Source of the DNA: Neodiprion pinetum | Taxonomy: Eukaryota; Arthropoda; Insecta; Hymenoptera; Diprionidae | DNA length: 64,000 bases | Assembly: GCF_021155775.2 (NCBI RefSeq) | Contig: NC_060236.1 | Location: forward strand, 3,215,001 to 3,279,000 | Reading direction: 5' to 3' | In this document: piece after piece, positions 12,572 to 23,746 of the stretch | How the letters are laid out: every line of letters starts with the position of its first letter | How positions within the stretch are numbered: position 1 is the stretch's first letter | Notes under the pieces: model-generated | The model's database searches: none | Told to the model about the DNA's origin: nothing | Seen by the model: only the letters and a program-made list of their open reading frames with translations | Translations under genes and position numbers: made by a program

Positions 12572-14968
12572 TCAAAGTTCCGTATGCTGAACAGGTGGCG
12601 AGAGATACGCATCAGCTTCAGCGAACCACTCATCATACACTTGTTTGGGATCAATTTGCCAAAATTTGTGAAACGATACCGGTTCTTGTGACGCAAGATA
12701 TACTTTTGGATAATCATCTGGTCGGGCCTGGAACAATGGTATTTTATTAAACTGTAATGAGCCAAGCTAACGAATAATAATTATTCTATTCTTAGCGGAC
12801 CTGATGGAAATGTGGTAAATGTATGGGCTCTGTACCAACACGTTTAAGGCATACTCCAAAGAGAAACATGTCATCGGGTGTGGACGGTGATGGACAGCTA
12901 CAAAAACCTGGTTCTATTAATTTCTGGACTAAATTAGCTGATAGAACCAAACCCGCTCCACCGGTCAAGTAGTTGTATCCACTATTTTTCCATAAACGAA
13001 AACCATATCGTTCACCCAAAGCTACAGGATCGGACGGATTGTAGCAAGTCAGCAATTGCAACAACTTCCCTAAGCTGTTAATATTTAACGATAATTGAAC
13101 ATTTCTCGCACATTTAAATAAGACTCTCTATCAAAGATAAAATACTTGCCTCAAGATTGTATCGTCATCAGTGATAACCAACCAATCCAATTTTTTACTC
13201 GTCAAAATTTCATTGCTGTGTTTCAAAATTGAGTAAGTTTTTGCACAGTGTCCTTGCGTGGTATTTGGAGTGACTATAGCTTCGGGTATATTGTCATCTG
13301 TTCTGAAAAAAAATTAAATACACTGAAAGTAACAGTCAGTGTCAAATGTTGTTCAATTTAGTACCATTGAATGGTATGACGAATAAATGCAAAGCACGAA
13401 TGGTAAATCTACGCACCTGCTTTATCGCTATAATATCCGATATTGGCGGCATGTTTAGCCCATGTTCTCTTGATAACTGAAATTCTTTGCACGTGAAATT
13501 TACTACAAGTTTTGACTGCTACATATACCTTTTGTATAGGTATAGATTGGCCCTGAAATGTTTTCAAGTTTCAGCAAGAATCTCAATGTTATGCATTAGA
13601 AAATGTTAACATTTGAAACTCTTACACAAGGATGAAAATGCTGAGGATATGTAGCACAAGTGTCGTCAGAGACTACGCAGAGTTCAGGGACGTGTATCAG
13701 TCTAGTTCCCTTTCCATTATCCCAAACAAATTTAGAAAATTCATAAGCAGCGTCTATGGAAAATTCTCCTTCTGGTTTTTCACCACTGGCAACTCTTTGT
13801 GCTAATCTTTTGATATCAAATTATAATAAAACTGGGCAATTAAACATTATTCTCACAAGTACATATTAATATTAAATCTTATATTTATATATACAATGGA
13901 AAGTAGCATGGAAAATATTTGAGATAAAGCAAATTGTTGAATGAACATACTTTTTAACGAGTGGTGCTGTAATAACAAATCCCGACGATGGATTTGGGTA
14001 TTTGAACTTTTTAGTATGATCAGAAAAATGATGAATTATTGTAGGCTCGTGATCATAAACTGCATATCCCAGCCAGATGTCCTAAAAAATAATTGTAAGA
14101 TGAATGGAAATAAGGATCTGTGTCACATTAGGTTATAAAGGGATTGCCAACTTTTTGCACCTGTGAGGAATTTAAGCCCCTTAAAAGATCCGTCAGACGT
14201 TTCAACTTGATAAATGTATTGACTTCGCAAAACAGGTACCATTGTGATTCTTCAACATTTCTAATGAGATCAGGCAATATGTTTCCAATGGTCCACGAGC
14301 CAACTAAGTTCAGCTCGTGCGTCAAAATAATATTGACAGAGACCTAAATCATAAATAATAGCATACAGCTTGTTTGAACAAGTCCTTGTTTTAAAATCAA
14401 AAACAAAGGAAGTGAGGTCGTAGAAACTTTCTAGCAGTTATAATTGTATCAACATACATCTTGGAGATCTTTTGCTTGTTCTTTGATATTGTCACGCAAC
14501 CTGTATGCTTTAGCAGTGTGATAACCCGGATACTGACTTAATACTGTAATAACTAACTTGGCTGCATCTGTAAAGACAAAAAGAATGTTCCATGGGAAAT
14601 GAATAATCGAGTGAATTCACTCCTTCCTCATACTTTTATGACTTAATTGTTATTACACAAAGGGTGTCTGATGCAAAATAAGCTGCTAATAGTGGAAATG
14701 TATGAGTTATGAGACAAGCTAGTCATCAACTCACAATTATGCGTACAGAGATATAAGATTGTTTTCAATATTGTTGCAAATTATTCTGGATTGACGCTAA
14801 TATGGGGATTTTCTTCTCTAATCACTGACTGGCAAGTCAGTGTTATTAAATATATGTACTTTTCCAAAGAAGTAGGAACATCTTTATCAATTGCATACCT
14901 GAAGCAATTGCGACTAAGGCAATTTCCAATGCGAAAGCAGCAAATATTGCCAGTTTAATAAAATGCAT
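12572..14968 (-). CDS. B3GLCT: Beta-1,3-glucosyltransferase (O-fucose elongating, B3GLCT), GT31
   Basis: Nine exons: 14968-14899, 14567-14458, 14343-14161, 14081-13951, 13806-13626, 13552-13417, 13297-13150, 13074-12801 and 12727-12572; 462 residues (human 498). A signal peptide (MHFIKLAIFAAFALEIALVA) leads into the family's N-terminal stem domain with DNEPSIIHHF-like DHEPTIIHHF. The GT31 catalytic half has VYVAVKTCSKFHVQRI, the metal-binding DDD in VITDDDTIL, LGERYGF, YLTGGAGLVLS, TPDDMFLG-like and VSFHKFW. The enzyme adds glucose to O-linked fucose on thrombospondin type-1 repeats in the ER, helping these proteins fold. The protein ends HTEL, in the place where human B3GLCT ends REEL, so ER retrieval is expected. 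The intron after 13150 has a GC donor, supported by exact alignment across the junction. Confidence 0.95.
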
Positions 14969-17900
14969 GCCTGATGTGTAATTTCCCCTGGAAAAGTATA
15001 CATAAAATTGAATTTCGATCTTGAAATACAATGAATTATGCACAGGACAATATTACTACATGCAATCAAATATGGCATGATATGGACGCTGACTGGAGTC
15101 ATTTCATTTTTAGAAATTAATAAACCATGCTAATTTGTATTGTTTCGTACCTGGAAATAATGTTCACACAAGGTGACACTTGAATATACCTGTTTATTTA
15201 CAAATGCAATCAGGTGTTATGCATAAACCAATGACCTTGGTTTCATCGATAGAACTGGTAGCAGCTGATAGATGGCAGGATTTCCACGGGCGTCCAATTG
15301 ACCCCGCAGCGCCACGCTGTCGACGGCAAAAAAGCGATCATGAAAATGGGTACCGACGCAACGACAAAATGCGGCACGTTAAAACTACGAGGTAGAGTCA
15401 GTGGTGCTCAGTTGCGTTTTTATCATAAGAATTAAAAAATCTAGGATTGTAATTGGAAGTTACGAAATAAATCACAAACGTATCAACAAATGATGTTATT
15501 GCAGCAAGAATGGTTGAGAACAAAACTGACTGCAGAATTATCTTACATAATAATACTCAAAACACCTAAACTAATCTTAGTAACAGAAATTAGATCGGAA
15601 ATACTTGGGATGCATCGGTAATACGAACTGAAGTAATTCCGAGGTAACTTTTGTTACAAACATCAAAATCAATGTCTGCTACAAGCCTCATAATTGCCAA
15701 CAGACGCTTGATAAGTCCTGCAAAAATCGCATTAGGATGTGCCATGAAAAATTGCTGATCGGGGAAATATTTCACGTCAAAAAAGATACTCTGTCAAGTC
15801 ACCAGAGATGAAATATTTAATCAGCAATTTGACACATTTCAATTTGATTTTAGCAGGATTTATCAAGGCTTTATAAACGATTCCGGAAATCGAAGCTAAA
15901 ATCGCTGCAGATGTTGTTAAAAAAACGTTTCATCGGAAATACAGAAGATTTCACTAACTGCGACAGACGTAAGGTTTGACTAGCTGAAACAGACAAAAGG
16001 TTTTATTAGTTGAAACAGAAGAAATGTTTCGTTTGCTAAAACAGTCAAAAGGTATGAGTAAGTGAAATAGAAGGTTGGTTAACTGAAACAGAAAAAAGAC
16101 TTGATTAGCTGGAACAGACAAAAGATTTGATTAGCTAAAACAGAGAAAAGGTTTGGTTAGCTGAAACAGAAAAAGGTTCGATTATCTGAAACAGATACAA
16201 GATTTGATTAGCTGAAACAGACAAAAGGTTTGGTTAGCTGAAACGAACAAGTTTTTATGAGCTGAAAGTGACAAAAAGTTTGGTTAGCTGAAACAGACGA
16301 AAGGTTTGATTAGCTGAAACAGACAAAAGGCTTGATTAGCTGAAACAGACAAAAGGTTCAATTAGCTGAAACAAACGAAATTATGATTAGCACAATGACA
16401 AAATCATTTCTATTATTAATGAAAGAAATTATAAACTTTTTGATCAAAATTAATTTTGTACCTAGAATTACTGAAATAAATATGCTTTATAAATACTTAC
16501 GAGAAGATTCTTCACTATCACTATACACTCCGCGATTTTTATCTCCGTGAATTGACTGCCGTCTTACATATGCCACTCTGTCTCTCAGAACCAAAAAGTA
16601 TCAAGTCAACGCGCAAAAGGCGCGGTCAACTTCAACTTGAAAACTCAGTTCTTGGTAAGAAAATTAATTTAAAAGCGGAAGGCTTCACGTATAGAAAATG
16701 CTTTACTTTTTTCATGTACCATTTACGAAATCGTTAAGCAAAAGGAGCGATCGATCGATTCGCATTTATTAAATGATATATAAAAGAAGTGCGTTTTACC
16801 GTATGTTCCATCATAACTCTGATGACGAAATTCCCTTACCAATCCCGGTTTTCCCGGTGTGTAGCCACCCTGATTCTCAATCATCGCGCAAAAGGCGCGT
16901 CTGATTCCCGTGATTACTACGCGCAAATCGGCACGATCGATTAACCTGTCAAAAAACCTTCAATATCTAGGACTTGTTGCAAAATTCTGCAGAAACCCAA
17001 GCCGCATCTGTGTCTCCTTGAATCCGACACATTGCGATGCGAATTGTTGTTCTGAGAAGCGAATCAAGTCCGGGAGGGAGGTTGGAGGACATGCATTATT
17101 GTGTGGCGTGGCGGTCGGCGGTCCTCTTCGACGCGACGTCTTCGAGCTCAGCATCTCTCCCCATCTAGCGTACCACGGAACGCGATGGATGGTCCAGAGA
17201 TGTGTTTTGCCCATTCAGACGATCACAGAGATCAATTTAATGAAATAATTATCGATAATGACTAAATAATTAAATAGACAAGAAATGGGAAATTGAACCT
17301 CGTTCAAATTTGAAAGCTCACTAATAATTTAGAGACTCTTGTATTCAAGTCTTTTGAGTATTTCTTGAGGAAAATCACTGTGATCATTTGACGCTGTGGA
17401 TTACAAAAATTTGTAACATCGCGACACATCGCGACCTTCCTACCCTCGCCTAATTCCCAACGGAACCACCCAACGGAAATGTTGAAGAGAATCACACACA
17501 CACATCTACATTAAACCCCGCGACGGATCCCAAAACGACCTCCTACCTACCCGATTACCTATATTCGCTCTAAACGATTCTCCATACTTTCCAACACACA
17601 TCATTCTTCCTCATTCGCGCCGTGGTCACTGTGACTTACTTTTTCAATGGTTACCTGTGGGATGCAAAATGTTTTTGTACTCTAGTCAGCGAAAATACTA
17701 TTTTAGTGATTGCTGGCTGACTATCGGTACATAAACCTTTTGTAAGATGGATTAAAAACATCCTAAATGCTAATCAGCATTTTTCTAAGCGAGCTAAGCC
17801 TGTAGTTATTCAATAGTTGCTGGGTATTAAAAAATTGAAAATGATTCAAGATATATCATGCAATTTGATTACGTTGATACATTCTGCCAGACTTTGAAAT

Positions 17901-18239
17901 GCTATCGATTAAACAATCGTTGGAATATGTTTAAACCTCAGATTTATTCATCACTTAAACAACATCATTCGAAAATTCAAACGTTGGTAGATTAATATAT
18001 CTGTAGCTAAACACAATTTGTTCTCGCGAATGTCGAGTAAGTGATGGTAACCTGTCGCGATGCTCATTCCACTTTCAGCAACGTGCAAAATTTCTAACTG
18101 AGTACCTATGGTAAAATAGGTCAATTGCTACGAAAAAAAAGATCCAATTTAAAGTCAAGCAACGTTGCGATCATGAATGAGCCTATCCATGCAGCTAGGA
18201 AATCGAAGATTTGTGTAACAATTGTTACCGCCACGCCAC
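14969..18239. other. Spacer upstream of B3GLCT, including minisatellite
   Basis: Apart from the B3GLCT promoter expected near 14970-15450, no firm gene is seen. Bases 15590-15760 on the minus strand hold an open, coding-looking stretch (GLIKRLLAIMRLVADIDF) after a good acceptor, but no partner exon was found. A 26-bp minisatellite occupies about 15960-16390. A GC-rich patch at 16900-17250 has open frames on both strands that resemble nothing I know. Confidence 0.5.
15960..16390. repeat. 26-bp minisatellite, about 16 copies
   Basis: A tandem array with consensus close to GATTAGCTGAAACAGACAAA plus AGGTTT. Copies at the centre (16200-16370) are nearly identical, while those at the left edge are diverged. 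It has no coding frame. Copy-number variation between individuals is likely. Confidence 0.95.
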
Positions 18240-18765
18240 ATGATAAAGGAGTCCCAGGGAAATACCCGTAACCTAAGACGTGCAAACTCACCAACGTTGC
18301 TGAGTAATGGAGAAGTTACTCGGATGTCTCTGCTTAACTCTAAAAAAGCGAAAAAGGAAACTCGAATTAATTTAGCAAACTGGATTTTTAGTTCTCAGGT
18401 AAATTATTACTGTTGTCTAGTTCCATATTTATTCACCGCATGTCATGCAATGACAAAAATTTCCAATGCACCACATTGAATTATCAAACAATAATTAACA
18501 TAAGTTTTCTTACCTCCTCCAGGTTGCTCCACACTTTACATGTAGTAGTTCTCGTAGCATCTCAGGTTGTATGGTGATGACACACTTTTCACACTACAAT
18601 AAGGATATAATAAAATATTACTTGCACAATGTATTTGGATCACATTTCATGTCACTACAGATTGTCTGTCTCAAAATAAGTTACTTGCATGATATTTCAG
18701 TGGTTCCTGAGTTAATTATAAACGAACTGCAAAAATTAATTAATACTAGAGGGCTCATAAAATAA
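18240..18765 (+). CDS. Unrecognised two-exon candidate gene
   Basis: ATG 18240 opens a 53-codon exon (18240-18398) ending at CAG before GTAAAT. A 124-bp intron ends in a strong pyrimidine tract and CCAG at 18522. Exon 18523-18765 stays open in the same phase for 80 codons to TAA. The predicted 133-residue protein is basic and Ser-rich at the start (NLRRANSPTLLSNGEVTRMS, KKAKKE), then becomes hydrophobic and ordinary (VPELIINELQKLINTRGLIK). I do not recognise a family. An upstream ATG at 18174 opens another short frame that stops at 18266. The good splice pair and kept phase argue for a gene, but the short length and lack of homology leave it uncertain. It could be part of a longer transcript. 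Confidence 0.3.
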
Positions 18766-21700
18766 GCACAGATTTTGAATAAATGCACAAAATTAGTGAG
18801 CAGTTAAAATCATTTACGATCAAAAGGGATATGGTAATTAAGAGTCATATTAAATATGTACCTTTCAGTTTTATTCACTGCATAGCTTGTGATTTAATTT
18901 CTAGTTCGTTGTCAAAGATCGATTGATTGGGTTAGGTCATTCGGATCATCGCTAAATGTGGTTGACAGTGCTGTAATATAGTTTGCCCCTGTTAACAGGT
19001 AAGAAATAACAACATTTAATTAGTATTTGTTTTGAAAAATTGATATACAAAACGTTGAAAAATTACTCTTATTTTTGTAAATATAATGTAGAACTGAATA
19101 CCAGTTAATTTCAACTAACTGAAGTTTCTCAAATTGAGAATAGCCTAAAAGTATAATCAAGAACGATCTCAAACATGTACCTGTTTTCTAGTCTTCCACA
19201 AAATTGCGACCTGTTCACTTTCTGGTTTTGTTTTCCATCATTGTGTTACCGGGGTCACTTAATGCGGATACTCGCTAACCTCATTCATTCTTACAGTAGC
19301 TCGATTCTGTAATCAGCTAAAGGACGAACGAACAAAAATTTTTTAATATTTGATCTTAATCACCATCCATATACTCAATAATGTTTAAATGCATCTAAAT
19401 TTTGGTTTGTAGCTAATGTGTTATGCTAAGTTTTGGAATATCTTGCCAATTACATAAACAGGGAAAAAATGAATGGGATTGTTTGATACCTGTTGTTTAT
19501 ATGTAATAAGTTCATCAGTTCCGTTACCGAGTGGTGTCTTCCACGATTTATCGACACGGCCTTTCAATCTAGGTAATTACTAATGCCGATTAACGTTGTT
19601 TCAGTTTCTTTCTGCAATCAGGTAAGATAAAAAACATTTTGTGAGTAATTTATGGATCTGTAATAACGATTTGAATAGCATTAAAAATTCACCATATTTA
19701 TCCAAAATATGATAGGTACAGTAACGTTCATAAGTTAGGGATCTCTTTCCAAATTTTAAATGAGGACAAAAATATCTCAGCCAAAACAGTCATAAAAGTG
19801 AGTTTTTTTTTTTTTTTGGGTGAGATGTCAAACTTATTGTCCGGATCTAAAATTCGAAAAGTGATCTCGCATTTATGAACGATACTGTGTGAGGAATGAA
19901 TAACAGTTGACGATTTAGATTCTCTCGCGATTTCGAAACGATTAGTAACGTCGAGATGCCTTAACTTTTGTTAGATGGTAATAAACGATTACGAAATGGA
20001 GGATCCCCATCGATCGATCTCCAGGAAAAAATTCGGAAACAGATGGAATCGCTTATAGTGTTTTGTTACATAAGAAACAACGCCAAATTAACCACGAAAT
20101 AAAACTTCATTTTACAAACGTGTATCGACGTCAGAAACGCTATCTGTGAATCGAGATCCGAGACGCAATTCAAAGGTCACCTTCCGCAAGGCCCGTTTTT
20201 CCAGAATGTTAGAAAGAAAACAAGCGAAGATTATCGACGCATTTTCTTGTATCAAAACGCTTGTGACTGGTCAAAAGTCTGCCCGAGAGCAATTTCAATC
20301 TGTTAATAACCTGTTGTTCAGCCAACTTTGGAAAGCTAAAATCTAAAAATCCACAAAGTAATAATTACACTAGATATTCAAAGCCCAGTCACAGTTTTTT
20401 TTCTCGTAGATGGCTGCCTAAACGGATTGAGTGAAACTTGCTAACAATGCGACTATGCACTTACCGAAAGTTAGCCGCACAAAAAGAAAACAAACGACAC
20501 CCGACGCAGAGGGTCGAAAATCGAAATCGCCAAAAGCTGAAGTTGCATCATAGAATGAAAATATGATACACGAAACTCACCTTTGATGTCCCCGGTTGTT
20601 GATATTTCCGTACTCGGTTCTTTTATCGACCATACGCTGCATGTCGTTCGTATATTATTCACAGTGAGTTTCGTGGGAATACACTAAGCGAATAACGTTG
20701 CACAGCCGGTTTTTTTAACCATAAGGTATCAATACTTAGCCATGTCCCGAATAGTCAAAGCCTGTGTATGGAGATCTGAATTCTTGACTAACAACTCGCG
20801 TGATTTCACTACGGCTGCTCGGCAGCGACTGATCCGCGCTACGCTCGGAATCAAGTCTCAACCGGTTGGAAACGCCATGGAAGCTGGGCAGAACGCGTTT
20901 AGAAGTTTGAGAAATTGCCGTTGCACGAGGCGTCAGGCGTTAAGTGAAATTTTTTGGCGACTTCCAACCGAATAAAATACGTTGACCAAAGATATATTAT
21001 ATATACTTCATTTTCTGCGGGTTTAATTAGCGGAAAGAGTCCTGAAAAAACGATTCTGAGATGAAAAGTTGCTGAGCTCTGAAAATTGCAAACAAAGGAA
21101 GGCTGGTACGCCCTTGGAGTTTTTCAGTCGAAATGTGGCCGATTTCGGAAAATACTTAAATCAATTCTTTGATACACTATATGGACGTAATTTTGGGAAA
21201 GGAATCGATTGCGCGTAGTCCAAATACGCCATCAGCTACTTCATTTCACTTCTTCATATTCTCCATTTTTTCACACTTTCAATTTACAGTCCTAGATTTT
21301 TGAATTCTCAGAATAAAAATGTAATTGAGATCCACTGACCTAACTACGTGGGTTTCGACGGGCGGCATTTTGCCGTATCCTCGGTACCTATTTTCATGAG
21401 TTTCTTCATACCGCGACAATTTACCGTCCTGTTAATTTGACGCCCGTGAAAATCCAGCTATAGATTCCGACGCGAGACTGGCATCAAAACAGCAACGATT
21501 AAAAAGTTAACGTTGCAATGCACAAGGCTTAGACGTTGTTAAAAATATAAACGTATGAATAAAATGGTTCCTGAGAATTTATTCATGAATCTGGTTTTTC
21601 CTCTCCTCGCCTCCTTCTAGCGATAAAAAGAAAATATTTCTAATCTTCGACGGACATCTGACTTCCCGTTTCCGACACTGTCCAAAGCTTGGACATTTTG

Positions 21701-21997
21701 TCGCCATCATAGCGACGAGGTTGTGATCGGGGTGGATCGCGACATAAATCGTCGTTTACGGCGACAGGGAGGCACATCTCTCCCTCAAAAGTGTACTCTT
21801 GTGTGGAATCTTTAACACCTTAGTTTCGCATACAAAAATCTGGTATCGCCTTTCTGGAGGTTTTATACTTTGGAACTGTCGAAGATGGCTTATTGAAAAG
21901 ATGAAGGGCCTGCACCAAAGCTACGTTTCTCCACAAGGAGGAGACCATATCTCTGCCAACTACAATACACTTGGTCGTAACTACGGTCGATTCAACG
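18766..21997. other. Spacer upstream of RNF10
   Basis: No firm gene seen. Several short open frames (20146-20346, 20742-20975, 20471-20662 on minus) lack splice support or homology. The minus strand has a donor-like site (CAAAG then GTGAGT) near 20580 that might end a non-coding first exon. The RNF10 promoter and 5' UTR should lie in the last kilobase; no TATA box stands out. Confidence 0.5.
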
Positions 21998-23700
21998 ATG
22001 GAAAAGAAATCACGATTACCGCAGTCGTCCTCCAAGGGGACGACTGGTGATGCTAAAAAGAACCAAGGTGCGTGTTATCGTTAGCTCCGACTTACATGTT
22101 ACGTACATATATGCACACCTGCTTACTTTCCGCGAATAATTGCACACGTCACGTGACAACACGAGTCTTTAATGTTAAGTCATCGGAATATAAGTGTACG
22201 TGATTTTTGAATCGATAGATTAAAACTCAGCACTTTACCAACAATTTGAAGAATTGTACGTATGTCTGCATGATATTCGCAAGTTTATTTACATTCCGTG
22301 ACTTACAACTTTTTTTCCAGATATCGTAAACACCAAACTATTTCCGAGAAGCTCACGGAAGCGCGAACCAATAGGAACCACAAATTTGCCAAAAAATGAA
22401 CAATCTCGAAAATCCTATGTACCAAAAGGAAAAAATCATGATAAGAGACCAAAACCTAAAGGACAGTATCATGGCAGTCCAAAGGAGGATACCAAGGTTC
22501 GTCACATAGGATGTTGATCCTTCTAAAAATCCTCAAAAAGTGGCAAAATAATATGAAAGCTTTATCTGCCCTGAAGCACTATTATTCATTGACAAAGACG
22601 ATTTTTTCTTGACCTTAGTGACTTGTTGACTAATATTATTCTTGGATATGAAGGTCAGACAACAACAACAAGATTCAAACTCAAACTCAAACCTCTTGAT
22701 TCAAACTTACAACGGCCGTCGTGTGTTTTATTTTATTAAATTAACAATAAGTATGAAGGCTTGGGAGCTACGTATCGCGATCGCAGTGTGTTTTGGTTTT
22801 AGTTTTTTTTGTCTTATTCTATTAACCAACACGCATTCACCACTTAATAGTGGTCCCTTTCGTCTGGAATTGAAAGTGTCAAACCACACCAGGTAATTCC
22901 TCTCACTTATAGTGCATAAACATCCTGGCTTATTATCTAAACTATTCATGTTATTGTTATAATTGAGTTGTACATTATTTTATTATTTCTGTTCGTGACA
23001 GATGGTTTAAATAAATTTGTTCTGAGGAGGGCCCCCATCAGGGCTGAAACGTAAACACAATAAAAAAGTGTTTTGTCGTCTGACCTTCATATCCAAGAAT
23101 AATATTAGTCAACATTATTCATCGACACTGTTGAGGTTACTCAGATAACGCTTATCTATTAGGTTGTTAATTTCGTGCAGTGCTCAATGAATTTCTCACG
23201 CAGAGAAATATTATCAGTTCACGTTTATCATTCTATGTTCATTTGAGATAATTAGTAGCAGTGTCATAATGAATTTGATTTGCCAGGTAGAGGAAAAAGA
23301 TGTTGCCGAGTATGGCTCGGTCATGGTCCAAGGAAGTAGGAAGCAGAATTTGAATCATCTGTTGAATTTTCACTACGAGCCACGGGATATACGTGGCGTG
23401 TCAAACACACGGAATCTGGGCAGATTCATCAACAAGTATAATCAAAATAGCAATCGTTGGCTTCCACCCGTGCAACGGCGTAAATACAACACGGAACAGT
23501 TTTTACAAGCCAAGTACGCATAAATAACAAAGATTTTTGTTTTCCAACGTGGCCACAAATTTTTGGGAAAAAATATTGTATAACATTTTCAGGTTTTCAA
23601 AATATGTAGCCACCCTGTTTTTTCATTCATACATATTTTCACATATTTGTCGAATATTGGAGAGAAAATACAACAGCATAGGCCGACAACGGAGCTGTCA

Positions 23701-23746
<46 letters not shown>

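Noticed and set aside
15590..15775. Possible minus-strand terminal exon (GLIKRLLAIMRLVADIDF)
   Set aside because: It has a fair acceptor and looks coding, but no partner exon, start or family could be found, so it is only mentioned in the spacer entry.
16910..17248. 112-codon frame in a GC-rich patch
   Set aside because: Both strands are open here, which reflects base composition; no motifs or splice support.
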